DNA from: Paraburkholderia caffeinilytica
GTDB lineage: Bacteria; Pseudomonadota; Gammaproteobacteria; Burkholderiales; Burkholderiaceae
Reading direction: 5' to 3'
NCBI RefSeq assembly: GCF_003368325.1
Contig: NZ_CP031467.1
Coordinates: forward strand, 558,001 to 622,000
Length of the DNA stretch: 64,000 bases
The first letter of the stretch is position 1. Each line of letters opens with the position of its first letter. Under the pieces are notes generated by a model. That model saw only the letters and a program-made list of their open reading frames with translations, had not been told where the DNA came from and did no database searches. A program made the position numbers and the translations under genes. This document shows positions 17,499 to 27,300 of the stretch, piece by piece.

Positions 17499-17891
17499 TG
17501 TCGTTCTGAACTGGAGGATAAACCGCGCTGGCGCGCTGGAGACGACCACACAAAAGCACAGGAGCGCAACGTCTTGTGAACGACGGCAGAGTGTTGGCGG
17601 CGTGGATGCAGCGCGCGTATAACACGCGTGGATTTGCCCGGGAATGATCGCTAGTGGCTCACCGGAAACGACGGATCGCGCTCGGAAACCGGCAAATACG
17701 ACAAAATTGACAAAAGCGACGGCGAAATCGGGTCGGGCAAACAAGTTAAATTACCTGATCGGGCGCAAAAAGACAAGCCGCAATGCCCGTCGAATGGCCC
17801 CGATTTGCGCTTGAAAAGGCTTATCCGGTGCGGTTTTGCGCCCTATTTCCACGATTCACCGGATGGATAACCCGTGCGTCCGACCGGTCGG
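17499..17891. other. lysC upstream region
   Basis: 393 bases between tilS and lysC, both on the minus strand. It probably holds the lysC promoter: a -10-like TTATAC is readable on the minus strand around 17617-17622 without a good -35. I see no riboswitch-like conserved core and no gene. Confidence 0.35.
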
Positions 17892-19367
17892 TCATGCGAT
17901 CAGCAGATCGTCGCGCCAGGTGATCCGGACGCGCTGGCCGGCCGCATCGACCTGCTCGGGCAACGCCGCGCGGTTCAGGCCGAGCAAGGGCACGAACAGC
18001 AGATCGTCGCCGACGTAAAGCAGCGGCACGTCGCGCTTCCATGCAGGAATGCCGTGTTCCTGGAACAGGTTTTTCAGCGTGCGGCTCGGGCTGCCGGGTG
18101 CCGCGCTCGTGCGCATCCGTTCGCCGCCGCTGCGCGAACGCGCACTCAACAATGCCCGGCGCAGCACGCTGACGGGAAGCGTATCGGGATCTTCCGAGAC
18201 CGCTTCGGCATTGCCGGAAGCATCCCCCTCGACACCGGCATCAGCCACGGCGACAAACACAAAGGTGCCCCGCCATTGCGGCAACCGCCAGATCGCTTCA
18301 CCCTGCCATGCGAGTTCGCTGACTGCTCGCATCGAGAGCGCCGTTTCGTCCGCGGGTTCGCCGCTATCGCCCGCTTCCCAGTAGATGAGGCCACGATAAC
18401 TGCGCAAAGCCTGCCCGGCGTGATCGATACGCAAGCTATTGCCCTCGCCTGCTTCGCCGACTTCGCGTAGCTGCCGCAAAGCGTCGGTGAGACGCGCGGT
18501 CGATGCCGCGACGAGACCCAGCGTGCGCATCCAGTAGCGCAACAGATTGAGCGCGCGATCGTCGTCGAGGCTGAGCAGCGCGTCATGCGAGAGCGCGCGG
18601 CCGTCTTCGCGCGCTGCTTCGACCAGATCGATGCGTGCGAGATCGTCGAGCAGACGTTGCGCCGATGCCGCATGCGCGGCCGTGCGCGCGAGCGCGTCGC
18701 GAAAACCAGGAAAATGGATGGCCAGCGCCGGCGTCACCTCGTGACGCAATGCGTTGCGCGCGTAACGTGTGTCCACGTTCGATTCATCGTCGATCCAGTA
18801 GAGATCGCGGACGTACGCATACTGCTCGAGTTGCGCACGCGGCAGATGCAACAACGGCCTCACGCGCACCGCGGAAGCACCCGCCGGCAAGTACTCGGGC
18901 GCCATCGCGGCAAGACCCGCCAGGCCCGCGCCGCGCAGCAATTGCAACAGCACCGTCTCCGCCTGGTCGTCCGCATGTTGCGCGAGCCATAGCGTGTGAA
19001 CGGCGCATGTTGCGCACATTGCATCGAGCGCCCGATAACGCGCATCGCGCGCCGCGGCCTCGACACTCACACCCGCGTCACGCGACACCTCGACACGCTG
19101 CGCCGCGAATTCGACGCCACGTTCCCGCGCAAATGCCTCGCAATGCGCGAGCCACTCGTCGGCATGCGCACTGAGGCCATGATGCACATGCAGCGCGACA
19201 CAACGCGACGCCCCCGCGACGCGCACCGCCGCATCGAGCAGCACGCTCGAATCGACGCCGCCACTGAACGCCACCGCAATGCGCGCGTCCGCCGGCAACG
19301 CGGACAGCGCGACGCCGACTGCCTCGAGAACGAGGCGGTCGGCGGGCGAATCGGCGGTGGGAGTCAC
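17892..19367 (-). CDS. tilS: tRNA(Ile)-lysidine synthetase
   Basis: A 491-residue cytoplasmic enzyme that adds lysine to C34 of tRNA-Ile(CAU), changing it to read AUA. The PP-loop ATP site is VAFSGGVDSSVLLDAA at residues 32-47, followed by VALHVHHGLSAHADEW and the HADDQAETVLLQLLRGAG segment. The C-terminal TilS domain ends with RTLKNLFQEHGIPAWKRDVPLL. It is 48 bases downstream of accA on the same strand, an arrangement common in this group. Confidence 0.95.
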   Translation of the reverse strand: MTPTADSPADRLVLEAVGVALSALPADARIAVAFSGGVDSSVLLDAAVRVAGASRCVALHVHHGLSAHADEWLAHCEAFARERGVEFAAQRVEVSRDAGVSVEAAARDARYRALDAMCATCAVHTLWLAQHADDQAETVLLQLLRGAGLAGLAAMAPEYLPAGASAVRVRPLLHLPRAQLEQYAYVRDLYWIDDESNVDTRYARNALRHEVTPALAIHFPGFRDALARTAAHAASAQRLLDDLARIDLVEAAREDGRALSHDALLSLDDDRALNLLRYWMRTLGLVAASTARLTDALRQLREVGEAGEGNSLRIDHAGQALRSYRGLIYWEAGDSGEPADETALSMRAVSELAWQGEAIWRLPQWRGTFVFVAVADAGVEGDASGNAEAVSEDPDTLPVSVLRRALLSARSRSGGERMRTSAAPGSPSRTLKNLFQEHGIPAWKRDVPLLYVGDDLLFVPLLGLNRAALPEQVDAAGQRVRITWRDDLLIA

Positions 19368-19415
19368 GTCGCTAGCGCGTGAAGCGCTGAAAGACGAAAG
19401 AGAACGCGCGCGGGT

Positions 19416-20387
19416 TTAAGCACCCGGCGTCGTTTCCTTGAACTTGCCGTACGACATCAACCGTTCGAAACGGCGTTGACGCAGGTCGTTGATGCTCATG
19501 CCCTGGAACTGGCGCAGCGAGTCGGCGAGCGCACGGCGCAGCATCGCGGCCATGCCCTTCGGATCGCGATGCGCACCGCCCAGCGGTTCGTTGACGATCT
19601 TGTCGATCAGGCCGAGCGCCTTGAGACGATGCGCGGTCAGGCCGAGCGCTTCCGCGGCTTCCGGCGCTTTCGCGGCGCTCTTCCACAGGATCGACGCGCA
19701 CCCTTCTGGCGAAATCACCGAATAGGTCGAGAACTGCAGCATCAGCACGCTGTCGCCGACGGCAATCGCGAGCGCGCCGCCCGAACCGCCTTCACCGATG
19801 ATCGTGGCGATCAGCGGCGTCTTGAGTTCAGCCATCACATACAGATTGCGGCCGATCGCCTCCGACTGGCCGCGCTCTTCCGCGCCGATGCCTGGGTAGG
19901 CGCCGGGCGTATCGATGAACGTGAAAATCGGCAAACCGAACTTCTCGGCGAGACGCATCAGCCGCTCGGCCTTGCGATAGCCTTCCGGACGCGGCATGCC
20001 GAAGTTGCGCAGCGCGCGCTCCTTCGTGTCACGGCCCTTCTGATGGCCGATCACCATGCAAGCCTGGCCGTTGAAACGCGCGAGGCCACCGACGATCGAC
20101 AGGTCGTCCGCATAGTTGCGGTCGCCGTGCAGTTCGTGGAAATCGGTGAACAGCTCGTTCACGTAGTCGAACGTGTACGGGCGTTGGGGGTGTCGGGCGA
20201 TTTGCGAGACCTGCCACGGGGTGAGGTTCGCGTACAGATCTTTGGTGAGCTGTTGACTCTTCTTGGACAGCCGCTCGATCTCTTCCGAAATATCGACGGC
20301 CGAATCGTCCTGCACGAAGCGCAATTCTTCGATCTTCGCTTCGAGTTCAGCGATCGGCTGTTCGAAATCCAGAAAGGTGGTCTTCAT
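19416..20387 (-). CDS. accA: Acetyl-CoA carboxylase carboxyltransferase subunit alpha
   Basis: 323 residues, the usual length. With AccD it transfers CO2 from biotin to acetyl-CoA to give malonyl-CoA. It shows the AccA N-terminus ([19 protein letters not shown]), [19 protein letters not shown], the oxyanion-hole region [18 protein letters not shown] and [15 protein letters not shown]. It lies between the DNA glycosylase gene and tilS on the minus strand, with a 214-base structured leader. Confidence 0.97.
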   Translation of the reverse strand: MKTTFLDFEQPIAELEAKIEELRFVQDDSAVDISEEIERLSKKSQQLTKDLYANLTPWQVSQIARHPQRPYTFDYVNELFTDFHELHGDRNYADDLSIVGGLARFNGQACMVIGHQKGRDTKERALRNFGMPRPEGYRKAERLMRLAEKFGLPIFTFIDTPGAYPGIGAEERGQSEAIGRNLYVMAELKTPLIATIIGEGGSGGALAIAVGDSVLMLQFSTYSVISPEGCASILWKSAAKAPEAAEALGLTAHRLKALGLIDKIVNEPLGGAHRDPKGMAAMLRRALADSLRQFQGMSINDLRQRRFERLMSYGKFKETTPGA

Positions 20388-20601
20388 TGGTTGTAATCCT
20401 TGGACTTACCGGCAGCGCGTATTCTAACCGCGCTCGCCGATGTCAAAACCATCTCGCAACTATCAATTTTTAACAATTGATAGCTTTTCAAAAAACACTG
20501 CTTCTTGTTCTTCTCAAGAAACCGCCGGGCCGCCCCGCGTTCTCCGCCCCGCGGGAAGTCCGCGGGGAGCCTGGCGCGAAGCGCCGGCTTTGGCGGCGCT
20601 T
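20388..20601. promoter_or_regulatory. accA leader with several inverted repeats
   Basis: Three symmetric elements lie between the glycosylase stop and accA. On the minus strand the first is AAGCGCCG...CGGCGCTT just after the glycosylase stop. The second is a perfect CCCCGCGG/CCGCGGGG repeat (20547-20554, 20560-20567). The third is an AT-rich perfect CTATCAATT/AATTGATAG (20460-20468, 20475-20483). The GC-rich pair may end the upstream transcript; the AT-rich one may be an operator or promoter structure for accA. Function is inferred. Confidence 0.45.
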
Positions 20602-21690
20602 TTAATAGTCGACCGGCAACGGATCCAGACTCCGCCACATATACCAGGTGGCAACGGTGCGCCACGGCTCCCAGTTCGCCGCGACCTCGCGCGCTTCACT
20701 GCGCGTAACCGGTTCGCCGCTGAAGTAATTGACGCTGATCGCTCGGATCAGGCCGAGGTCGTCCAGCGGCAGCACGTCCGGGCGCGACAGATTGAAGATC
20801 AGGAACATCTCCGCGGTCCAGCGACCGATGCCGCGAATCTGCGTGAGTTCGGCAATCACCGCTTCGTCGTCCATCGAGGTCCACTTGCCGACGTGCAATG
20901 CGCCCGACACGAAGTGCTGCGCGAGATCGAGCACATATTCGGCCTTGCGCCTGGACAGCCCGCACGCGGTCAGCTTGTCCTGACCGAGCTTGATGAACTG
21001 CTGCGGCACGAGCTTCGGACACGCCGCCTCGACTTTCGCCCACACGGCTTGCGCGGACGCCACCGAAATCTGCTGCCCGACCACCGAACGCGCGAGCGTG
21101 ACGAACGGGTCGCCACGGCTCAGCAGATGGACCGGACCGAACTTCGGAATCAGCTTCTTCAGGATGCGATCGCGCTTGACGAGGTCTGCGCATGCCTTGT
21201 CCCAATACGCCGGACGGGTGACTTCCGGCGTGAGGCCGCCGATCTGCACCGGGACCGCGAGTTCGGCAACACCCGCTGCTTCGCCGCCCGCACTCGACGA
21301 CGCGCGTGTCTTGCGCACGACCTCGCCTTCGTGTCCTTCGTGCGTCACGCGCGCGAGTTCCTGCACGTCGCCGGCGAGTTCAGCAGGCAACGCACCATTG
21401 GTTTTTGCGCGCGGCGTCCTGGCGCGTGTCGAAACAGGCGCGTGCGCCGACGCGCCGTTCAGCCCGCGCTTGACGGTGGCCTGCTTGACGGTGGCCTTCT
21501 TCGCCGCCGTCGCCGCACCACCCGTCGCTGCACGCGCGCCCGTCTTCGCCGCCGCCCCGGCGCCTTTCAACGATGCATTCTTTACCGCGCCGCCGCCCGC
21601 ACGAGCCGACGTTCGTGTCGACTTTACCGCGCTTGCCGCGTTTGTTTGAGACGTGGCTCGTTTAGCCGGCGTCTTCGTGGCCGTTGCCAT
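20602..21690 (-). CDS. DNA-3-methyladenine glycosylase (AlkA/HhH-GPD) with basic N-terminal tail
   Basis: 362 residues. The last about 210 form a helix-hairpin-helix GPD glycosylase: VVGQQISVASAQAVW, the HhH loop LTQIRGIGRWTAEMFLIF, and the following PDVLPLDDLGLIRAI, whose Asp is the catalytic position. It should excise alkylated purines. The first about 110 residues are low-complexity Ala/Lys/Thr/Arg (ATKTPAKRATSQTNAAS, KKATVKQATVKRG), like histone-H1-type tails, and are unusual for the family. The tail is partly coded by a direct DNA repeat near 21476-21505. The enzyme domain is certain; the exact start is less so. Confidence 0.88.
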   Translation of the reverse strand: MATATKTPAKRATSQTNAASAVKSTRTSARAGGGAVKNASLKGAGAAAKTGARAATGGAATAAKKATVKQATVKRGLNGASAHAPVSTRARTPRAKTNGALPAELAGDVQELARVTHEGHEGEVVRKTRASSSAGGEAAGVAELAVPVQIGGLTPEVTRPAYWDKACADLVKRDRILKKLIPKFGPVHLLSRGDPFVTLARSVVGQQISVASAQAVWAKVEAACPKLVPQQFIKLGQDKLTACGLSRRKAEYVLDLAQHFVSGALHVGKWTSMDDEAVIAELTQIRGIGRWTAEMFLIFNLSRPDVLPLDDLGLIRAISVNYFSGEPVTRSEAREVAANWEPWRTVATWYMWRSLDPLPVDY

Positions 21691-21737
21691 CCTGCCTCCT
21701 GCCTGGCGAGTCGATCAGAGGGAAGGTCGAGGTGCGC

Positions 21738-23135
21738 TCACACGCGCCGCCACTCGGTCAACCCGCCGGGTTTGTCTTCAAGTGCAACGCCGGCCTCGAG
21801 CAATTCGGCCCGGATCCGGTCTGCTGCCGTATAGTCTTTCGCCTGCTTGGCGGCCACACGCGCGGCGATCTTCGCTTCGATCGCGGCGGCGTCGAGCGCG
21901 CCTTGCGCGGCGGCGCCCGCAGCCTGCTGCAGGTAGGCACGCGGCTCCCGGCCGAGCAAGCCGATCACCGCGCCAAGCGAGCGCAGTTGACGGGCCAGCG
22001 CGGGGTCGCGCGTGCGGTTTACTTCAGTTGCCAACTCGAACAACACCGACACTGCAACCGGCGTGTTGAAGTCGTCGTTCATTGCTGCCTGAAAACGCTG
22101 CGCATGCGCTTCGTTCCAGTCGAGCTCCGCGCTGTCCGGCGTGACGTCTTTCAGCGCGGTGTACAAACGCGTCAGCGCACTGCGGGCGTCGTCGATATGC
22201 ACGTCGCTGTAATTCAACGGCGAGCGGTAATGCGCGCGCGCGATGAAAAAACGTACGACTTCGGCATCGTACTGCGCCAATACTTCGCGGATCGTAAAGA
22301 AGTTATTCAACGACTTCGACATCTTCTCATTGTCGATCTGAACGTAGCCGTTGTGCATCCAGTAATTGACGAAGGTTTGTCCGGTGGCAGCTTCGCTCTG
22401 CGCGATCTCGTTCTCATGGTGCGGAAACTGCAGATCCTGACCGCCGCCGTGAATGTCGAAATGCTCGCCGAGCAACGTGCAGCCCATCGCCGAGCATTCG
22501 ATATGCCAGCCCGGACGGCCGCGCCCGTACTTCGACTCCCAGCCGGTGTCGGCCGGTTCCTCCGGCTTCGCCTGCTTCCACAGCACGAAGTCGAGCGGGT
22601 CCTGCTTCGCGTCGTTCGCGGCGACGCGCTCGCCCGCGCGCAGATCTTCGAGCGACTTGCCCGACAGCTTGCCGTAGCCCGCGAACTTGCGCACCGCGTA
22701 GTTCACGTCGCCGTCGGCTGCCTGATAGGCGTAACCGTTCGCCTCGAGCTTCTCGATCATGCCGAGCATCTGCGGGATGAAATCGGTGGCGCGCGGTTCC
22801 AGATCGGGCCGCTCGATGCCGAGTGCGTCCGCATCTTCATGCAAGGCCTTGATGAAGCGATCGGTCAGCGACTTGATCGTTTCGCCGTTCTCCACGGCGC
22901 GCCGGATGATCTTGTCGTCGATATCCGTGATGTTGCGCACGTAGGTCACGTCGTAACCGAGCGTGCGCAACCACCGTTGCACGATGTCGAACACGACCAT
23001 CACCCGCGCATGACCGACGTGACAATAATCGTACACGGTCATCCCGCAGACGTACATCCGCACGACGCCATCTTGCCGCGGCACGAAAGTTTGCTTGTCA
23101 CGCGCGAGCGTGTTGTAGATGCGCAGTGATTCCAT
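21738..23135 (-). CDS. cysS: Cysteinyl-tRNA synthetase
   Basis: A 465-residue class I synthetase. It has the zinc Cys and HIGH-like motif [18 protein letters not shown] near the N-terminus, zinc-site segment [25 protein letters not shown] and KMSKSLNN (KMSKS loop), then a DALR domain. ATG 23135 gives the conserved [10 protein letters not shown] start; the longer frame extends into the divergent promoter region. It heads the minus-strand run cysS, glycosylase, accA, tilS, lysC. Confidence 0.97.
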   Translation of the reverse strand: MESLRIYNTLARDKQTFVPRQDGVVRMYVCGMTVYDYCHVGHARVMVVFDIVQRWLRTLGYDVTYVRNITDIDDKIIRRAVENGETIKSLTDRFIKALHEDADALGIERPDLEPRATDFIPQMLGMIEKLEANGYAYQAADGDVNYAVRKFAGYGKLSGKSLEDLRAGERVAANDAKQDPLDFVLWKQAKPEEPADTGWESKYGRGRPGWHIECSAMGCTLLGEHFDIHGGGQDLQFPHHENEIAQSEAATGQTFVNYWMHNGYVQIDNEKMSKSLNNFFTIREVLAQYDAEVVRFFIARAHYRSPLNYSDVHIDDARSALTRLYTALKDVTPDSAELDWNEAHAQRFQAAMNDDFNTPVAVSVLFELATEVNRTRDPALARQLRSLGAVIGLLGREPRAYLQQAAGAAAQGALDAAAIEAKIAARVAAKQAKDYTAADRIRAELLEAGVALEDKPGGLTEWRRV

Positions 23136-23426
23136 AGAGAACGGTGCGTGGGCCGAAAGAAATCCGCAATGTGTTCGTGCTGTTTCGTGCGCTGCTTCGT
23201 GCATGAGGCACCCCGCAAAAAAACGGCGGATGCGCTCTGTACAGCCGCTTTGCACCAAGCTTTGCACTAACACAGGCACAGCAGCAAACCGGTGCACCTG
23301 GTGCGGCGGTCAGGCTGCGTTCAAGGCGGAGACGACCACGAGTGGCGAAAAGACAGTTTGCGGTTCGACGGAACGCGCAGACCTTTTGTTAGAATGGGTC
23401 GGAGTATAACATCCAGACCCGAGCCT
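23136..23426. promoter_or_regulatory. Divergent promoter region cysS / TPR gene
   Basis: 291 bases between the divergent starts. On the plus strand TAGAAT at about 23389-23394 is a fair -10 for the TPR gene, without a convincing -35. No conserved T-box-like leader is seen before cysS. Nothing else is recognised. Confidence 0.35.
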
Positions 23427-24155
23427 ATGAAACCTTCCAGCGGCCGCGCGCGCAGCGCTGCGACCCTCGCCGCGACGGCGTTCTGCGCCGTCGCCCTCAC
23501 GGTCTTGCCGGGTGCTGCCGCGTACGCGCAGAAAGCCGCCACGATGCCGCAGGGCCCTGCCGTGCGTGACAACACGCCGGAGATCGACGCGTCGATTGCG
23601 CAGAAGAACTGGCAAGCCTCGCTCACCCAACTCGACGCGCGCATCGCCTCGAATCCGCACGACGCGCAGGCAAAATTCAAGCGCGGCACGGTGCTGGCCC
23701 ACCTGAATCGCGACGACGATGCGATCACCGCGTTCACCGAACTCACGCAACTGTATCCGGAACTGCCCGAACCGTATAACAACCTGGCTGCGCTCTACGC
23801 GAAGCACGGCCGTTATGCCGAGGCACGCGCCGCGCTCGAAACGGCGACCAAGGTGAACCCGAGCTACGGCCTCGCATACGAGAATCTCGGCGATCTGTAT
23901 CTGCGCATGGCCGACGCAGCGTACCGTCGCGCGCAAGGCCTCGGCAAAGCGAGCGCCACCACCACGCAGCGCCTCGCCGACATCCAGAAGATCGTCTCGC
24001 CGCCCAAGGGCGCCGCGCCGGCGAAAAAAGCCGCGGCGCCTGCCGAGGCCAGCGCCGTGCGCCCCACCGCTGACATGACGCAAACGCCGAGCTTCCAGTA
24101 CGGCGGCGCAAATGGCTCGCTCGCCATGCCGCCTTACATGGCGCCGTCGCAGTAA
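23427..24155 (+). CDS. Exported TPR-repeat protein
   Basis: 242 residues. A signal peptide (about 1-35, ending AAAYAQ) is followed by a short segment and two or three TPR units (KRGTVLAHLNRDDDAITAF, YNNLAALYAKHGRYAEARA, YENLGDLYLRMADAAYRRA). The C-terminal linker is Ala/Lys/Pro-rich. TPRs mediate protein-protein contacts in the periplasm; the partner is unknown. ATG 23427 is the start that gives a proper signal peptide. It is the first gene of a plus-strand run into ppiA, ppiB and lpxH, a gene order I recognise from Burkholderia. Confidence 0.85.
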   Translation: MKPSSGRARSAATLAATAFCAVALTVLPGAAAYAQKAATMPQGPAVRDNTPEIDASIAQKNWQASLTQLDARIASNPHDAQAKFKRGTVLAHLNRDDDAITAFTELTQLYPELPEPYNNLAALYAKHGRYAEARAALETATKVNPSYGLAYENLGDLYLRMADAAYRRAQGLGKASATTTQRLADIQKIVSPPKGAAPAKKAAAPAEASAVRPTADMTQTPSFQYGGANGSLAMPPYMAPSQ

Positions 24156-24204
24156 CACCGTCACCGTTTTCGGCAACACGTTTTTTCCAACCCTGAGGAT
24201 CTTC

Positions 24205-24786
24205 ATGAAATGGTTGATGTTGGCGCTCGGCAGCGCCGCCCTGATCGCAAACGCTCCCGCCTTTGCCCAGTCCGGTTCGCAGGCCGCGCATCCGTCCGTC
24301 CTCTTCAAGACCACGGAAGGTGACATCCGCGTCGAGTTGTATCCTGAGAAGGCGCCGAAAACGGTTGCCAACTTCCTCGACTACGTGAAGTCCGGCCAGT
24401 ACAGCGGCACGATTTTTCATCGCGTGATTCGCGGCTTCATGATTCAGGGCGGCGGTTATACGCAGAGCTTCGCTGAGAAGCCCACGCGCGCGCCGATTCC
24501 GCTCGAAAGCCGTAACGGTCTGAAGAACGCCGCCGGCACGCTCGCCATGGCGCGCACCAGCGACCCGAATTCGGCCACGGCGCAGTTCTTCATCAACACG
24601 GTGGACAACGCCGGCCTCGACTATCCGAATCCGGACGGCAACGGCTACGCGGTGTTCGGCAAGGTCACGAGCGGCATAGACGTCGTGAAGAAGATCGAAG
24701 GCACGCCGACCACCACACGCGGCCCGATGAGCGACGTGCCGCAAAAAGCGGTCGTGATCGAATCGGCTACGGTTGTCGGCAAGTAA
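24205..24786 (+). CDS. ppiA: Periplasmic peptidyl-prolyl cis-trans isomerase (cyclophilin)
   Basis: 193 residues: signal peptide ([20 protein letters not shown], cleaved near AFA-Q) then a cyclophilin domain with [15 protein letters not shown], containing the catalytic Arg/Phe and Gln, followed by [18 protein letters not shown]. It should assist proline isomerisation during folding in the periplasm. It lies 49 bases after the TPR gene. Similarity to the next gene points to an old duplication into exported and cytoplasmic copies. Confidence 0.93.
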   Translation: MKWLMLALGSAALIANAPAFAQSGSQAAHPSVLFKTTEGDIRVELYPEKAPKTVANFLDYVKSGQYSGTIFHRVIRGFMIQGGGYTQSFAEKPTRAPIPLESRNGLKNAAGTLAMARTSDPNSATAQFFINTVDNAGLDYPNPDGNGYAVFGKVTSGIDVVKKIEGTPTTTRGPMSDVPQKAVVIESATVVGK

Positions 24787-24810
24787 CAGAACAAAAAACA
24801 GAACAAAAAA
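24787..24810 (+). repeat. Tandem 12-base direct repeat after ppiA
   Basis: Two exact copies of CAGAACAAAAAA immediately follow the ppiA stop. They may be a slippage product. The A-rich strand is not preceded by a good hairpin, so it is not an obvious terminator. Confidence 0.8.
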
Positions 24811-24935
24811 CGGCGCCAAACACGCCGCCCAGGAAGTCAGCGCTAAACCTACGCCCCCGGCGCGGCCCGTCGTCATCGCACCTCAAGACGAGCGGCCGCG
24901 CCTTTTACCCACTCCGTTCATCAAAGGATTCCATC

Positions 24936-25430
24936 ATGGTTGAACTGCATACGAACCACGGCGTCATCAAACTCGAACTGAATGCCGAAAAGGCGCCGAA
25001 GTCGGTTGAGAACTTCCTCAACTACGTGAAGGCCGGTCACTACGACAACACGGTGTTCCACCGCGTGATCGACGGCTTCATGATCCAGGGCGGCGGTTTC
25101 GAACCCGGCATGAAGCAGAAGCCGACGGCTGAGCCGATCACCAACGAAGCGAACAACGGCCTGAAGAACGTCAACGGCTCGATCGCGATGGCTCGTACGA
25201 ACGACCCGCATTCGGCGACCGCGCAATTCTTCATCAACGTGAACGACAACGACTTCCTGAACCACTCGTCGCCGACGCCGCAGGGCTGGGGCTACGCCGT
25301 GTTCGGCAAGGTGGTCGAAGGCATGGACATCGTCGAGAAGATCAAGAAGGTCAAGACGGGTTCGAAGGGCTTCCATCAGGACGTGCCGGCCGACGACGTC
25401 GTGATCGAAAAAGCGGTGATCGTCGACTAA
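24936..25430 (+). CDS. ppiB: Cytoplasmic peptidyl-prolyl cis-trans isomerase (cyclophilin)
   Basis: 164 residues, no signal peptide, a complete cyclophilin domain with [15 protein letters not shown] and [18 protein letters not shown]. Length and sequence match PpiB. It lies 149 bases after ppiA and 47 bases before lpxH. It catalyses proline isomerisation in the cytoplasm. Confidence 0.95.
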   Translation: MVELHTNHGVIKLELNAEKAPKSVENFLNYVKAGHYDNTVFHRVIDGFMIQGGGFEPGMKQKPTAEPITNEANNGLKNVNGSIAMARTNDPHSATAQFFINVNDNDFLNHSSPTPQGWGYAVFGKVVEGMDIVEKIKKVKTGSKGFHQDVPADDVVIEKAVIVD

Positions 25431-25477
25431 GCGTCCGATCAGGACCAACCCGTTTGAACTGACATCAGGCACCTTCA

Positions 25478-26275
25478 ATGCTGCAAGAAACGCCGCTGCG
25501 AAGCGTCGCCGCGGGCGTGCCTGGCGAGGGCAAGCGCCCGCACGCCGCACGCCCGTTTTTTTTCCTCTCCGATATTCATCTGAGTGAGGCGATTCCGCGC
25601 ACGGTCGCCGCGTTCGAGCACTTCGTCCGCGTCACGGCCGAGCAGGCGGATTCGGTTTTCATTCTCGGCGATCTGTTCGAGTACTGGATCGGCGACGACA
25701 TGCTCGTCGAGCCGTTCGTCGCGCGGATGGCGGCGTTGCTGCACACGCTGTCGGAACGCGGCATCGCGCTCTACATCATGCATGGCAATCGCGATTTTCT
25801 GCTCGGCAAGCGCTTCATGAAAGCGGCCGGCGCGATCTGGCTGCCGGATCCGTTCGTGATCACCGCATTCGGCACGCGGGTCGTGCTCGCGCATGGAGAC
25901 GGCCTTTGCACCGCGGATCGCGGGTATCAATTTTTCCGGCGCTTTGCGCGCAACCGTGCTGCGCAGATGCTGTTTCTCGCGTGGCCATTTCGCTGGCGCC
26001 AGGCGCTTGCGGAGAACATGCGCTCGAAAAGCGAGCAAGGCCGTTCGCGTCCGGTTTCATCGAAGTATGATGTGACGCCGAAGGCCGTCGCTGCGCTATT
26101 CAAGACATCGAAAACGGCCACGATCATTCATGGGCACACGCATCGTCCGGCGCGGCATCGCGAGCCGGACGGCACGCGCTGGGTGTTGCCGGATTGGGAT
26201 CTCGACCACGGCGAGCGCCGTGGCGGTTATCTGCGGATCGATGCGGAAGGGATTCGGGCGTTGCCGCTGGATTGA
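25478..26275 (+). CDS. lpxH: UDP-2,3-diacylglucosamine pyrophosphatase
   Basis: 265 residues of the calcineurin-like phosphoesterase fold. It hydrolyses UDP-2,3-diacylglucosamine to lipid X and UMP in lipid A synthesis, at the inner membrane surface. Metal-binding motifs are all present: FFLSDIHLSE, ILGDLFEYWIGDD, MHGNRDFLLG, LAHGDGLCTADRGYQ and IIHGHTHRPARH. The first about 25 residues before the fold are extra. Its TGA stop directly abuts the stop of the convergent cysE gene with no base between. Confidence 0.95.
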   Translation: MLQETPLRSVAAGVPGEGKRPHAARPFFFLSDIHLSEAIPRTVAAFEHFVRVTAEQADSVFILGDLFEYWIGDDMLVEPFVARMAALLHTLSERGIALYIMHGNRDFLLGKRFMKAAGAIWLPDPFVITAFGTRVVLAHGDGLCTADRGYQFFRRFARNRAAQMLFLAWPFRWRQALAENMRSKSEQGRSRPVSSKYDVTPKAVAALFKTSKTATIIHGHTHRPARHREPDGTRWVLPDWDLDHGERRGGYLRIDAEGIRALPLD

Positions 26276-27118
26276 CTAGCGCTCCGCCGCTACCCCTTCC
26301 ACCTTTCCTGCAATCGCGGCCGACAGGCGCCTCAGATCGAGCAGCGCCGCGTCGGCGCCTTGCAAACCTTCCAGACTTGTTCCCAGCCGCTCCAGCGCGC
26401 CGACGATTTCGTCGATACGCTTCGATTGCGTGGCGGCGTGATCGATCAGGCCGTGAATCGCCAGCGACACCGGATCGTCCGCATTCGGCGTGATGCCGTA
26501 GGCGCAGAACGCGCTCGTTTCCGACGTAGACTTCGCCTCGCGCGGCACACCATTGGCCGACGCGCTCGCCAAACCCGCCGCTTCGGCAACCACGGCAGCC
26601 GCCGCCGGAACGATAATCCGCGCCGGATTGCCCACCGCCGTGCCACGCGCCGGCACCGGCTTCGTCACCACCGCGTTCGAGCCGATCTTCGCGTCCGCGC
26701 CGATCGTGAAGCCGCCGAGCACCTTCGCCCCCGCGCCGACGATCACCCCGCGTTCAAGCGTGGGATGCCGTTTCGCACCCCGCGTGAGCGACGTGCCGCC
26801 GAGCGTGACGCCCTGGTAAATCGTGCAGTCGTCGCCGACTTGCGCCGTCTCGCCGATCACGACGCCCATGCCGTGATCGATAAACACGCGGCGGCCCAGC
26901 GTCGCGCCCGGATGGATTTCGATGCCGGTCATGAAACGCGCGATCTGCGAGATGAAACGCGCGAGCCAGCGGCGTTTGGCCTGCCAGCATGCGTGCGCGA
27001 GCCGGTGCAGCACGAGCGCGTGCAGACCCGGGTAACACGTGAGGACTTCCCAGGCGCTGCGGGCGGCGGGATCGCGCTCGCGGATCGTGGCGATGTCTTC
27101 GCGGAGTCTCGTGAACAT
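26276..27118 (-). CDS. cysE: Serine O-acetyltransferase, with C-terminal extension
   Basis: 280 residues. It makes O-acetylserine for cysteine synthesis. A short helical N-terminus ([20 protein letters not shown]) is followed by a left-handed beta-helix of hexapeptide repeats ([20 protein letters not shown] then [20 protein letters not shown], with the active-site His/Asp pair). After [15 protein letters not shown] there are about 110 more residues, Ala-rich then [21 protein letters not shown] and a probable coiled coil. Start ATG 27118 fits the family; the longer frame is leader sequence. Confidence 0.93.
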   Translation of the reverse strand: MFTRLREDIATIRERDPAARSAWEVLTCYPGLHALVLHRLAHACWQAKRRWLARFISQIARFMTGIEIHPGATLGRRVFIDHGMGVVIGETAQVGDDCTIYQGVTLGGTSLTRGAKRHPTLERGVIVGAGAKVLGGFTIGADAKIGSNAVVTKPVPARGTAVGNPARIIVPAAAAVVAEAAGLASASANGVPREAKSTSETSAFCAYGITPNADDPVSLAIHGLIDHAATQSKRIDEIVGALERLGTSLEGLQGADAALLDLRRLSAAIAGKVEGVAAER

Positions 27119-27300
27119 GGCAGGGACTGTGTTGTGGGAAAAGAGACCGCATGCGTGAAACACCACGCACGGCGGATGCTTGCCGCATAGCAGATCGGCA
27201 GCTTTGCTTAGAACGTTTCGAGCGATTGTAGGGCGATTGCGCGAAACCTGCCGGAAGCCCACGCTGCCGGCAAGGTCGTAGATTGATGGGCAAGCAGCCC

